Positions 24,039 to 37,300 of a DNA stretch of 64,000 nucleotides are shown here, piece by piece. The DNA is from Tribonema minus. Lineage: Eukaryota; Sar; Xanthophyceae; Tribonematales; Tribonemataceae. Both the position numbers and the translations under genes were made by a program. Where the stretch lies: the NCBI GenBank assembly GCA_017506865.1, contig JAFCMP010000551.1, positions 496,001 through 560,000 of the forward strand, in the 5' to 3' direction. The notes beneath the pieces were generated by a model. That model was not told the DNA's origin. It did not search any database and saw nothing but the letters and a program-made list of their open reading frames with translations. Position 1 is the first letter of the stretch, and each line of letters begins with the position of its first letter.

Positions 24039-25319
24039 GCAGACCCATGCTTAGCAAGCGGACCTGCATCACCTTCCATGCGGCTCGCTACTGTGTTACG
24101 AGCCGCGCGCATTGAGGGTTACATCCAACATGTGACAAGCCGCCGCGCCCGTCGGCTGCGCTTGTGCGCGCTGCGGCAGTGTACGCGCAGGGGGGCTCCG
24201 GGAGCATAGCACAACTGCACCTTTTGAGAGTGCTGGAGGACAAAAAAGGGTGCATTGGGCGGATGACGGCGCCAATGGCTTGCGAGCTGCGGTGTCAACA
24301 ATGGGAGGGTGGCCATCTCTTCGCCACCACAGGAAGTACCCAGCCAGGTAGGTTGCCATCAAGAGGCCAATCTTGTCCAACGGAGTCCCACTGCAGTGAC
24401 GGTCCTGGGGTTGAAATCTCTGGAATCAGTGGTGTTAATAAGTGGGCGGCGGAAGATAGGGCTTTGCCACCAATTCCAATTTTTTGCCCCCCTGTCCCTT
24501 GTATTTCACAAGGCGACACAAACACAAGAATTAGTGGGAGTGTGGCAGCGGTGCATGCAGATGTGCAAGTGCGACAGCACTTATGTGGTGGTTGATACTA
24601 GTAGGAAGAACACACTCTGCATGTATTTGTTGAATTGAACAACGCATCCAGAGTTGTGCACATCTCATAGACTACCACACATCTGCTGCTGTCTGCATGC
24701 ACCGCTGCCACAATCAGCAAGACAGCACAAGTAGATTGTGTATCCTGCACTGCTCCAGTTATAAACTTATCCACCTGAAGCATGTTCATTCGTCACCGCA
24801 TTTGAGTCAAATGATTTGCCCCAAAGCAGCTCACTTTGACCACGTGTTCTGCAAGGCCATAGCCAACCTGCGACCAGCATCATGCAAAATACGATTTATC
24901 GCGAGTGCAGTTACATCACTTCAGGCAACTGCTGCCCATGGCACATCAAACTCCTCCCAGAAAGTACTAACAGTACTTCAGATGCACCAAGCTACATGTA
25001 GCAGGCACACCTGAACCATTGCAAGTATCAGGTCAGGTCCCAGCTGTGCAAGCAAGGGGGTCTAGACCCCCTTGGTGCAAGGACCAGAAATTACACAGGT
25101 TGCATAGAAACTCGTGATTCTTGGCAGTACCTTCATGACTTGCGCAACATGCCTGGACATGTCACCTGTGCGACTGGTACTGACACTCGCATTGACCATA
25201 ATGCAAACCTCAATCAATCTGCAATCATCACAGCTGGCACTCAGGCTACAGCGCCAAGTCAACACATGGAAGCGCCAGTGCGAGGGGGTGTCAACTCGTT
25301 CATGTGGAGTGACACGTGC

Positions 25320-26011
25320 TCCTCGTGCGCTTGTTGTTGCGCAGTTGCCCGCCTCGACGCTTCAACGATTCCAGGACCTGAGCCACAGTAGCAATCTGCA
25401 GGCCCTGCAGGCCCCCTGGCCGCCTTGGCGCCTGCATGGGGTCTTCCTCTATGTGGCCAAGGACATGGCGACGGTTGCAAAAATGTACATAGAGGTGCAC
25501 TTCCAGCGGCGGCGCTTGGCCATCACGTATTGGGCCCTGTTCCAAGCCCTGCGGGCGCACATCATGAACGACGATGATGACCCTGATACCCAAGTCGACG
25601 TGACTGTACGCCCGTTTACCAGGTGGGCGGCAAATGCTTAGTTAAAGGCATGCCCTGTATTCACAAGGTACAATGTGCATACATTTGCAAGCAGTTTCTG
25701 GAGCGGCTCGCATACTCTCATCCGCACCATGGCATTTGTGCAAGTAATGCGGGTGTCTCAACGGCTCACGTTTCTGCTGTTTTTGTGGTGCACTACATTT
25801 GGCATGATGTAACCTGGACAGAGGGCTGGGTGCAGGCTGCATCCACACTTGCGCCAGCCCTGCATGGCAGATGTGGAAATGGCAGCAGGCAGCTGTTTTT
25901 GCCACTGAGCTCAAAGGGATAGTGGACAGCTTCAGCTTACGTGGTGATTCAGCCACACGCTGCATGTATGTGCCTTATTCTGTCCCTTCACGCAAGAAAG
26001 TTGATGTGTGA
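25320..26011 (+). CDS. C-terminal exons of an unidentified gene
   Basis: One exon ends at a donor at 25623. It reads ALVVAQLPASTLQRFQDL, HGVFLYVAKDMATVAKMYIE, then a basic stretch and an acidic NDDDDPDTQVDVTV. The last exon, starting around 25857, reads AWQMWKWQQAAVFATELKGI and ends VPYSVPSRKKVDV with TGA at 26009-26011; it has no internal ATG. Composition and continuous frames argue that both are coding. I do not recognise the family. At least one exon between 25650 and 25830 is probably missing from this reading. Confidence 0.4.
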
Positions 26012-28879
26012 CGGCCTGCTCAGAATACTCGACCCGCAGTCTGGATATTCTTGACTTGGCCCTTCAGCCAGGCTTGGATGTGGTCTTCAGTACAGTTAGA
26101 GTGACAGTGCTTGTTTGCCACCCAACTTACGGACTCCCCCTGGCCAAATTGATTGCACGTGATGCTCCCAGGGCTGTACATGACTTGGCTGAGCTGGTGA
26201 CCACCTATAGCCAAACTTCACAGCAGCATCCTGCGTCTTCATCCAAGGTGCTGATTCGACCTCGACGGTTCTGCCAAGCGACTCAGACACCATCAGAGTG
26301 CTCCCACCCGCAAGTTATGGGTGGCAATTGTCCCCTGGCACCCCCCTCTACATACCTCCAGGGGCGAAAAAGGGGAAGGGGTGGGGCCCGGGGGGCCAAC
26401 TGCATGCCTGGGGTTCACGCCAGGTGTACGGGGGTGTAAAGCCGCGCATTTCCACGCAATCGATAAACCAATCAATACGCAGCTGCAGTGCCAGCACTGA
26501 CCCTGTGTTGCTTCGTCACCATTTGAGGTTACACAGTTGAAGCTGGGCTAATGTAATCAACGATGAGGTTGTGGTCTCTGCCTTCGCTGGCCCAATCACC
26601 TTGGTTCTAAGGCCTACTTGCCGCCTACCGGCATGGCGTTAGACAGACCCTGTGCAATTCTAGCTGTGGCACTGCATGCATCCGGTTCATCTACACCGGT
26701 CAATCTGCTACCGCACAGCGCGTTAACAGCTATGTGCACTGGCGGCGCTGGCTGGGGGGGGCAGCAGAAGTCACAGCTCTCAACACCCTCAGTGCAAGCA
26801 GGGCTCTCAAGCCAGGTGTAACGCACCCTACTGCAGGCAGAACAGCCTTCAGCAGCCTTGTTGTTCTGGAACCCCAGCAAGAGCGGCAGCACCTGCCTTG
26901 AGCCAGACCCATATGGTCGGGACTGCCAGAGCAGTTCACCAGGCATCACTGACAGGTCAGGCAACCTGACGGGACTTGGAGAGCCGACGTCCCTCCAGCG
27001 GCTTACAGGGAAGCAGCAGCTGAGGGCCAACACCACCTCTCCTTGCAACAGCAGCAGCACTCCTCAGCTTGAGACCACGGAGAGGACTCCTCGGAGGCGG
27101 CGCATCGGACACTGCCACAGGTGCATGATTGGAGCGGCGCAGAGGACGCTGCTCTCGCTTGCGGCGGCAAGCACGGTGTTGTTGCACGGGCACACCAGCC
27201 AGCGGCACATGGACACGCTGCTCCCGCACTCCGCACCAGCCAGCAGTGCTTGGACGCCGCTGCACTCGCACCCTCATTCTAGCTGGCGGCACCCATGCGC
27301 CGCTGTACGCTCCTTGGCTGGCGGCGCTCATGCGCCGCTGTACGCCCATTCTAGCTGGCGGCGCCCACGCGCTGCTGTACGTTCTTTCTAGCTGGCGGTG
27401 CTCATGCGCTGCTGTACGCTCTATAGCAGGTGACGCTACGGCGCGCCTCCGCTTGTGCTTCATGCACACCTTAGCTGGCAGCGCTGCGGCGCGCCTATTC
27501 TCGTGCTTCACGCACACCTCAGCAGGCTGGCCGTGGCGCGCCTTTGTGTCGCTGCCAAGCACGGCCGTGGTGGCGCACCTTTGCGTCATCGCTCATACTA
27601 CCAACGGCGGCGCGCCTTCGTGCCGCTGCTCAGCACACCCGCAACTGTGGCGCGCCATTCGCGTCATCGTCCACACTGCCGGTGGCGGCGCGCCTTCACG
27701 TCACTGCTGAGCATGGCCGCGGTGGCACGCCTTCATGTCATCACTCATACCGCTGGCGGCGACGCGCCTTCGTGTCGCTGCTGAGCACCCGAGCACCCCT
27801 GCAGCAATGGCGCGCCATTCACGTCATCGTCCATACTGCCGGCGGCGGCAAGCTTCGTGTCATCGCTTGTACTGCTGGCGGCGGCGCGCCTGTCGTGTCG
27901 CTGCTGTGCACCGCAGCAATGGCGCGCTATTCGCTGAGCAGACCCGCAGCAGTGGCGCGCCTTCGTGTCATCGCTCGTACTGCCGGTGGCAGCGCACCTT
28001 TTGTGTCGCCGCTGTGCACCGCAGCAATGGGGCGCTATTCGTGTCATCGCTCAAGCTGCCAGCGGCGCGCCTTTGTGTCGCTGCTGAGCAGCGCTACGGT
28101 GGCGCGCCTTCGCGTTATCGCTCATAATCTCGGCGGCGGCATGCCTGCGTGTCGCTACTGAGCACCGTCGTGGTGGCGCCTCAAGCGTCATTACTCCTAC
28201 CTCCCATGCAGAGCACGCCTACGAGTTTCTGCCGAGTTTGACTACGGCGATGTGCCCATGTGTCGTTGCCCATACCGCGTCAGTGGTGGCGCGCCTACGT
28301 GGCCCTGCTGACCATTGCGGAGCCAGCACGCCTATCGCACACACTGTTGTAGCATACTCTCACCAACAGGATTCTGTGCCAACCAGCACCCATGTACCTC
28401 ATCATCCCCTTGGCAACGATGCCAGGGACTGGGGGGGTATGTTAGATCAGGCTGGTCTCCTTGTGTCACCACTTGAGGTTACACAGTTGAAGCTGCCATG
28501 CTGGGCTTGCTTGCTGAATATCCCTTCTGCACATCAACCATGCGCTTCTGGTCTCTGCTTTCGCTGGCCGAATCACCGTGGTTCTAACACTTTATCAATC
28601 AATCAGCTCCGAACTGCCCCGCGTGGGTCCCGCATTGGCATCCGGTAAGTTAAATTGAACCGATCCTCGCATTTGCAAACAGCCTGATCGTCGGTTGCCT
28701 TTTTGATTCACGTTTTCAAACACAGAGGGCTGACGCCGCCTCAAAAGAAGCTTTTTGATTTCTCTGTGTGCAAATCTCGAGACCCTGACAACACCGTGTA
28801 CTGCAGTGTCTGGTATCAAGCAACAGCAGCAGCCAAACTTTTTGGTGTTGTGGCGAAGCTGTTCATATGATGATGTCAA
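26012..28879. other. Repeat-rich spacer
   Basis: No gene is recognised. About 90-130 bp at 26517-26605 is repeated directly at 28467-28590 (both contain TTGAGGTTACACAGTTGAAG), bracketing the GC-rich minisatellite. This could mark an element with repeated ends, but no coding capacity or clean boundary was found. Confidence 0.5.
27270..28200. repeat. Degenerate GC-rich minisatellite
   Basis: Many diverged copies of a unit around GGCGGCGCGCCTTCGTGTC alternate with copies around GCTGTACGCTC and CGTCATCGTCC. The spacing is irregular, mostly tens of bases up to about 140. The unit length is often a multiple of three, so all frames are long but repetitive, which explains overlapping open frames of no biological meaning. 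Confidence 0.75.
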
Positions 28880-29320
28880 AGTTTTCGGCAATTTTGGCAC
28901 AAAGGGAGCCAAAAAACCAGGGATCAGCCAAAGGCACACAGAGAGAGAGGAAGCGTGTGCCACGTGTCGAGTGTCAAGTGCCACGTGTTCGAATACCCAT
29001 TGGCAATCAATCAATCAGACTTCGTTGGCACGGGCAGCTCGAGTCGACGGGCGAACCTGCGCTCTGCAAGGCTGCTGCCACATCAAAAATCCTCCCACCC
29101 ACCCGGGGCGTTGTGTGTGGCAACCCATTGCAGTTGCTGCCATGCGTTCCCCCGTGAGGATGGTGTTTTCCCCCCCACTGCATGCACCTGCCATGACAGT
29201 GTGTTCTCAACTCTCCTGTGCACTGCTTGCCCATATGGCATTGCATGTTCATCATGGCATGTCTAGCAAAATCCCTGTGCGTCAGGCATCGCATTCTGTC
29301 GACCAGCCTGTAGGCTAGTT
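28880..29320 (+). mobile_element. Short internally deleted derivative of the DIRS-like element
   Basis: The left 200 bp (starting AGTTTTCGGCAATTTTGGCA) matches 48529-48723, and the right 220 bp (ending CCTGTAGGCTAGTT) matches 53718-53933. In the large element these two ends are about 5 kb apart; here they are joined. AGTT lies at both boundaries, exactly as in the large copy. No coding capacity remains, so it is non-autonomous. Confidence 0.75.
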
Positions 29321-30708
29321 GTAAATACTTCACTGTCCTTGTCATGCATCTTGGCACGTCCATAGAACTTGACGTTCGACTCTGATGCATGAAGAAACAG
29401 ACGCACTGCTTGGAGACCACAAGTCCCGTTTCTGAGCACATATGTGTCTTCGCCCTTTTCACCGCAGGACTCGAAACCTTCTTTTGAAGCGTGAACTGTT
29501 GCTTTGTTGGAGTTTTTGAGTGTACAGTCTACTTCCTTCTGGTCATTGTGTTGCTGCAACACAGTGCAATGAAAGAGTCATTACTCTGATGCTCTGCCGG
29601 GCCCACTGCACTACCTTCACAGGAGCCTGAGGGACAACTGGCCAAGAATGGTGGTGGCGGGGGCTGCACTGCTTGACACAAAGCCTGCCCTGACTACCCC
29701 CAACCCTGATGCCCGTGCTTTTGTGGTGCACATGTAGTTCTACGCAGGTTAGAGACCGCTGTACCAGATGACGCTCAACAAATGAGCGGCTTGAGCCGCT
29801 GTCTCTCGAGGTGCGCTGCAGGCGCGCTGTGCAGATGAGCGGAACCGCAGCGTGAGCCCACTGGTAACAAATGCACTCAATGCAGCGGTAACAGCAGCGG
29901 CGGCCAGAAACTTGGCTTCACAGACTGTTTCCCATGCAGATTCACGCGTGCGGGCGTCGTGCTAAGCGCTGCCAATGGCGCACTGCTTGTGGGCGAGCGC
30001 GAGGCGGTTGCAGGTACGGCGTTGCATGCGTGCGAGCGTTCTCTTGTAGCGGCTGCTCAATCTCTTTATAGACTGCCTCTCATAGCGATGCACGCTCCGG
30101 TGCAATGCAACAACGCTGGCAGCATTGGCGCACTCCTTCCCTTCTGGCACCGATGAGATGCGGGCAGCCGGAGCTGGAGTATATTACGTAAATGGAACCG
30201 TAATTCAGCTGTGCATCCGCAATCGCTGCGGTGCCCATTTCATACCTTCAAACGTTTGCCTGCAGGTAAATATGTGACCCATGCGCCCCTGCAAGTTGGC
30301 AGGTGGTATGCACTACGTATCGACTGTACATCACAAGCAGCCCTGATTATGACATTTTCACAAACCTGACCCTTGACCTTGCCTCACCTGGCCCTTGCCC
30401 TGACTCTAACCCTGAGAACACGTTGCTCTACGATGACCCTGGCATATACGGGGACTGTGTGTTCCTGTAAAATTTGGATTGACTGCCATATGAAAAAAAG
30501 CCCATATATCTGTGCTGCAAGTAAATGAAATCGCCTTAGGCTAGTACCAGTCTCCAAGCTCTCATTCCCCATACTCAAGTGCATAGTAACGCAATAAGCG
30601 ATGTGGTGTGGATGACAGATGTGTGGTGCAGGATGATAGTGTGATGAGATTCACAGTTGCCTGAGGGAACAAAGAGGAATAAAAAACTCTAGCGAGACAA
30701 GGGTTGTA
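29321..30708. other. Spacer without recognised gene
   Basis: No coding block, RNA gene or clear repeat family was found, apart from short CCCT(A/G)A-like runs around 30365-30415. Confidence 0.5.
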
Positions 30709-31151
30709 CAGGGGGGGTCACGATATAAGATCGGGTCCGTCCCGCCAGCTTCACCGCTCTTGTACCGTGACCGCTCCTATATCGTCCTGGGGCTTAACTA
30801 GGGTTGGGACTAACCCTAAGCTAACCCTACCCCTAGACCTAGGGTATGTAACTAGGGATAGTGTGCCAACAGTTGAAGTTGGCTGTGAATCAAGCCGGAG
30901 AGCAACCACACCATGCGCTATACGCTGTGACTGTCGAGATGCGCTTGAGCGTTTGTTGAATATCACGCAAAAGCCGCTCTTCAGGCATCGCTCGTGAGGC
31001 AGCTAGTGGTAGGTGGACACGACATAAGAGCGGTCGGCCTCGGGCAGAACCAAACCGCTCTTATATCGACCAGATCCGTGTTCAGCCGTCAAACCGCTCT
31101 TATACCGCGACCGCTCTTATGTCGAGCGCTCTTATATCGTGACCCCCCCTG
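30709..31151. mobile_element. TA-flanked MITE (Tc1/mariner-like)
   Basis: A 443-bp element bounded by perfect 22-bp inverted repeats that begin CAGGGGGGGTCACGATAT. TA lies immediately outside each end (30707-30708 and 31152-31153). Copies of CCGCTCTTATATCG and close variants repeat inside, mostly near the right end. The centre holds telomere-like CCCTAA runs. There is no transposase. It sits 200 bp beyond the tyrosinase stop codon. Confidence 0.85.
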
Positions 31152-31349
31152 TAGGGATCAACTATGTTAAAAGAGAAGCGCGAGATGGACTGTATTGATG
31201 CAGCTGTCCCCCACAACAGGCGCACACACCCAAATCCGCAAGATTAAATGACAGGCAGAGCAGCTCCTTGCCCCCTGCTGCAAGGGAAAGCCGGCACTGA
31301 CTCAACAATAACACCCCACTCTGAAGCGATATACCACCCCCCTGTCTGC

Positions 31350-34300
31350 CTATGGCACTGCGACATCAGCCATTAGGCTCTTGAACAGGCCACTACCATC
31401 GACAAACTCAGCAGCGGACTGACGCACCACCAGGGTCAGCTCACCGCCCACTGAGCCTGTGCTGACGCCCCATTGGCCCAGGTCCAGCGGCAGCATTGCC
31501 TGCTCAGTCACGGTGATTTGGCGGTGCACGATGGCGCCTGGGCCAGTAAGCTCTAGCTCCAGGTTCTGGGGTTTCCCGTTGCTGTCCAGGTCCAGGAAGG
31601 TGAGGTCTTCAACATCGTTCTTGGTCCACCCAGCGTTCTGTAGCGCGCCAGATATCTCCAGACGCTGGAAGATGTAGTCATTCTGGCGGGCAGGGCAATT
31701 GGCGCAGGCTGCGGGAAAAGGGTTCTCAAACATCGACATGGTTCCAGCGTAGTGCTTGGTTTTGTCGTTCTCCTTGTCTTTGATGTACAAGCGCACGTTG
31801 AAGGGGGCGGGCAGCAGCTTGCGGTTGAGCTCCGGCAGGTCTAGGAACACGAAGGTGTCTTCAAATGCGCCGCCGTGGCCGTTGGAGTACAGACCATTGA
31901 TCTGTGGCAGCAAAGAAAGTTGGCACAGGCAGAATCAAGATCACTGCCACAACAGTGTGTGGACAACTCTGAAGTGCTGCAGCGGTGCAAGGAGGGGGGG
32001 GCATAGTACATCAGTGACTCCCGCCGGCCATGCATCAAGGTTATGGGCGCGCGTGCCTACATGGCGGAGCAGACTTGATTTTCCACCCGCGTTTTTGTGC
32101 GCCCGCAACCGTGAGATGGTGTATACATGTGCTAACTAATGCCAGCTTGTAAGTGTAGCGCTGATGCTCTGATGTGAAGCCAAAGCAGCGCAGTGCGCAG
32201 CAACACGATAGGCAAGTGCTGACATCCATTGATGGCTCAGACCATGTCAGCTCAAATGAAGATTGGCAAAATCATTTTTGTGTGATACACAATTAAGTTA
32301 CATGGTGCAGGTCCGGGAACTGCAGCGAAATTGTAACGCTGCTGTGTCGCGCAGCACCACATAAAGACACCTATAGGTATACTTGGCCACTGCGGCGAGT
32401 GACAAGGAGGTATTTCATGATTGCGCTGCTGTTGCTGCAGAATAGGCACACCACACAGCACGGAACAATACACATGTCTTGCGACAGGTGTCACAGAAGT
32501 TAAGGGTGCAGCGAGTGAGCTACACGGCGCCGTGTAGGCTATACGAGGCTGAGTTGGCAACCCGCAAAAGTGGTCAAAATCACTGCAAACGTCGGCGATT
32601 GAGGTGGCAATACTAACATTACGATAATGAAACATCACCTGTTATTTCATCAAAGTAAAGCTCTGTGGCTGCGTCACACCTTCTCTTGCATCGCATTGTC
32701 CATTTGCGCCTGGCAGTCAAGCTACTACGACTGCCAGCAGGGCGACACATATCTGCAAGCCCATGACTAACATCATTACAGACAGCTGCACATATTAATA
32801 CAATTTGATGGACAACACGAAGCTGATTACCGTATATGCGCCCCCCCGGGCGTGCGGATCTGGGACTTTGCACAGCACGCCCATGGGCGTATACAGGGGG
32901 GGGGGGGGCTGTACAAGGGGGGGGGGGGCTTAGCTGCTCCATTTTAGATTGCCAGCTAGCAGGGGGGGCGTTTACAAGGCGGGGGGGCGTTTACTAGGGC
33001 CCGGAGGGAGGGGGCATTTACAAGGTGCGAGCACAAAGTTGTGGTGGCGATAGCGGACATCTCTGATAACGGCAATGGCGGTGCTGGCGAAGCTGCTGCA
33101 GCTAAGTCAGCTCTTGTCAAGCGAGCATTGTTGCCTGTGTGGCCATGCGTCAGCAGTAGAGAAGCACTCAGAACGATAATGACTTCAAGTTCGGCTTGAA
33201 GTTTGGCTTAATTCGGCTTTTTTCAGGGGTGTTTTTGCGAGGCCGCGTGCCAACCTGCAACCATTTTGGTTGCTAGGGGGCGTTTACAAAGGGGGGGTGA
33301 GCGTTGTTGCCCACTTTACCCTGGCAAGCACGCCCATGGGCGTTTACGAAGGGGGGGGGGCTGTACAAGGGGGGGGGGCTTTATTGGGGCATATAAGGTA
33401 GCCTGTCCGACCTGATTGACAAAAGTATCTCTCATAAACACATTTATGAATTACTTCAGCACCGCACCAAATGTATCTTGTATCCGCATATAGACCTGAC
33501 CGGAGACTATACTGTACTGCTTGGCGCATTGACTACCTTTATGGAACTGCAAAATCCGTGAAGTTCTAGATCCTGCTTCTTGCCTATCGTCATTTAAGTG
33601 TATTTGGCTCCCCCTGGTACACGCAACCCTTGTCTTAAAGCCAGACCGATAGAATGTACAGATGCTAAGCAACCCTGCAGCCTGGGTCAATGAGCTTCAA
33701 AAATTGGATGGGAAAGACAATATGGTCTGCAAGCTCTCACGTAATCCGCATGCCCAGGCCAAGCTCCCTAGGCCAATCCCCGTGCGTTCCAGCAGCAGTA
33801 CTGAAAGCGTCCTTGACAGCGCAGCAGCGGTGATGATGAAGTTTGACGCCTACCGAGAATCTGGCAAGCCTTCTAGGTATGTGTGGTGTAGTTGTAGTTG
33901 AAGTCGTGATACAGTATAGTGGTTCCATGCCTCATCTAAGACGGCGGTTGGGTGAGACAGCAGCAGGTCAGGACAAGAGACTCGTGACGAGGTGGATTGC
34001 CAGAGCTCTGAAGCTCTCGTCCTTCCCCTGCCATTCGCTCCCGTGCGCATGCGCTCCATTCCTTCGCTCCAGTGGCTTGATTCAGATTCAAAGTTCAACG
34101 CACTTTTCTCAGAGAAAGGGTCCCCGTGCATTCCAGCAGCAAGGGGGGCGGAATTGAACACTAGCTTCAATGTTGCAGTTTGCGAAAAAAAGACGCACAT
34201 ACACCTTTTATGGAGATACTTCTGGTGCAACAGTGATGCAAGCCATTGCAGGTTATTCGCCAAACTTTATTATAGGTTGTTCGGCAAACTTATTCAAACC

Positions 34301-37300
34301 TTGGACATGCCTGATGGGAGCGCAGGCGCAAAGCTAGCGCAACCACCAATCTTCGACTTCACCAACGGCCAGTTCAAAGCATTTCCTTATGAGGCCGGTA
34401 CCGTAATTCCGGGGTTTCTCCCGACCAAAGGGGGTCGCTTTGATTTCGGCACTAACCCTAGCCCTAGCTGGCAGCGTGCTGCTGGTCTATGGCGCTGACG
34501 CGGGCTGTACTCTACAGCAGGCGACAGCGAGACGTGTGCCAGTCGCCTTAGATACATTCTTGCTTGCCTGACGATCGCTCCACCGCAACGTGGGCGCTAT
34601 GTAGCGGCTAAGAAACTAGTTTTGGGTTGGGACCTCTCGGTGTGAACAGCAGCGTTGATGCACACCACTCCTGCTAGAGGCGGTGCGCTGCGTTGCTACC
34701 GCTATGGTGCAGACGAAGTACACTCATGCTAGCAACTGTGTGGCCCCGTGTCGCCGCCGTGCTTCATGGCGAGCGTAAGAGACATTTTTGCAAAAAAACT
34801 AAAAAAGTTTTGCACTCCGGATTCCCATCAACTTTACTGCATCAGCACGGTTTGCGGCACTGATAGGCGCGATGGATAGCCCATGCCTGGCACCATAAAT
34901 GTATGTATGGGCTTGGCCTGAAGCCATCGCCATCCTGGTGCTACCTCAGGAAGAACTGATTTTTGATTTCTGTTTGTGACCCGTTCGTGAGATGGTGGGC
35001 TTTTTGGGCCGAACGGATACATAGCATTGTAGCCCTTGGTGCATACATGAGTTCTTCTCAAGAAGCCTATAGCTAACTCCTCAGCTGTGATGAGTTGATG
35101 CCTTTGGCGTAATTCAATAACAATTGGTTCAAAAGTCCGCGCGCGCGCTCGCGGAAACCGGCGAATCAAACCCCGGAATTAGGGCACCGGCCTCTCATGT
35201 CATAAGAAAACGCAAGCTACTTGTTAGAGATACCTACTGGCCCGCGATGGTGTTCAACTAATAAGTTAGTGCTTTAAGCAAGCTGTTCAAGTTGTTGATG
35301 AGCAGCTGCAGCGCCTGATAATTGCAAGGGAGCGCCGCCAGTCCCTATAGTAGCCTAATAGGGCTTGCAACCTGCTGCTCGGCTGTCTGGCTCACCTTGT
35401 CTCTCAGTTCATCTGGCGTCCAGTGGCCTTCAAACTCCGGGTAGATGTAGCCCAGTTTGGACGTCACTTGTCGGTCCTTAGTGTAGCACAACATGACGTC
35501 ACGGGATGTCCAGAACACGTCGTTGGCAGGGGTGGTCCCCTGCTTGCGGAAGGGGTACAGCGGGCTGTCCGGCCCGGATTCAAACGCGTCGCCCCTGTTA
35601 GCAAATGTGCCCTCACGGTGGCACTCCTCCTTTAACAACTTGAACTCCGTCTGAGAAGCACGGCAGCAGTAGCACTTGATGTTGGCTGGGTATGATCAGG
35701 GCTTGCATGTATCAATTGGCCGACCGGTAGCATCACGCCTTGCCGAGCGCTGCACCGCTGCTGTGTGTTGCGTGGGTCTTTTCTCTGTCCTTACCTCGGC
35801 ATTCAGGGCCTCCCACAGCGCCAGCTGGCGATCCACATTGCAGTGATGCAGCCAGAAAACTGGATCAAAGGAGGAGTAAGGCGGGTGGTACATGTGGCCA
35901 AAGTACCAGTCTCCTGCACCCATGGGTGCCCCAAGGTAGTTGTGCATGTTGTTGTGCGGGCGCTCCAGGCACGCACCTGCAGGCAGCAGCAGCAACTGCA
36001 AGTGCCTCAATGCAAGCAGCAGTAGAATAATATGAGAACAGGCGATGATGACCAGCGATACAGCTTGACATGCATTGCACACAAGCAAGCTGTGTTCAAG
36101 TTGTTGTCACGGTCACTAAGAATGCAGGGTACTGTTACTGTAACAGCAGGCCTCAAGCTGAGCGCCAAGCATGTAACTTACTTTTCATGATTCCTTCCTG
36201 CACCTTGCTCTTTCCACTCTGCAGCCCCATGTTGCTGAAGTTGCAGTAGAGCTGATTGGGCTCACTCAGCATCTGGTGCGTGTCGCGCTGGAGTTGATAC
36301 AGCTCCTCCTTGTAGGTGCGGTCCATGCTTTGATTGTCGCTGACGTATTGGCCGTCATCCAACTTCTTAGGGTGACGCAGCGTCACGAGGGAGGCCGGCG
36401 GCAGCACCTGTCCAGGTATGTCCGAGCTGCTCAGCTGCGGCCGCTTGATGATGCGCTGGAAGTGGTAGGCGTACAGCGGGTTGGGCATTTGCACCATCGC
36501 GCGCTTCCCCTCCAGCCATGTCACCGGGTCCTCCAACTGTGGAGTGCAACACAGCATAGTTTAGTACATGAAGGCGCCAAGAACTGCTGCAGCAGTTGCC
36601 ATGGTCAGCCGTTGTCAATAGGTGCTCGCCGACAGCAGGCCTCAGGCTGACAGTGATCCAGGATATCAAGGTGAGCAAAAGGTTTTTGTCACTCAGCTGC
36701 CAGTGGCGGGTCAGCAGTCTCAGACTGGACACATGACGCGTAAGTCATGGGAGCCGCTATTAACAGTACTCACCATGACAGTTGGTGTTAGCAGGATTTT
36801 AGGTGCGCCCTCCTCTTCGCTGTTGGCTGCCCAGTCCCAGTAAGGCAGCCTTGAAGTTGGCAGCAGCACTCGTGTAGGCGGCATCATGCGCGCCATTGTC
36901 GTCCTCGTACTCCTCGGCCACCTCCATGATATTGTCGCGCAGCAGCTACAAGCCAAGCAGAGTAGCAAGATAGGAAGCACACATCAGCTGGGGGTTGGAA
37001 GAGCTGCAGCTGACATTGCTTACAGTACACAAAGGTAGGTCAGCACGCACCTTTTCAAACATCATGAGGTAAGGGCGGTGCCAGGTGGGGAACAGCTGGG
37101 TGCCGTGGTGGCAGTAGCCCCCAAAGAGCGCCACGTCCTGTCCGGGCTCCCCCTGCTCCCATTGTATCGGGTTCACGTTGTCGAAGGGTACGTAGGGCAG
37201 GCCATGGATGGCAGCAGCTTGGAAAAACGAAGTAACACTCGATGGCGGGAGGTTCTGAAAGCGCTGCAGGCCGCGGACCAGCAGGGTCTTGCATGTGGGG

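Noticed and set aside
26008-26439. 143-codon plus-strand frame after the gene ending at 26011
   Set aside because: It starts within the stop region of the preceding gene, runs into low-complexity GC sequence and has no domain or splice context.
27745-28047. Overlapping frames on both strands of the minisatellite
   Set aside because: Explained by repeat periodicity rather than selection for coding.
33992-34498. 168-codon plus-strand frame within the tyrosinase intron
   Set aside because: No family motif, no splice partners, and it lies opposite the gene in intron sequence; kept out for lack of support.
35100-35215. tRNA-like GGGGTTTGATTCGCC stretch on the minus strand
   Set aside because: No cloverleaf with a matching acceptor stem and A box could be drawn.
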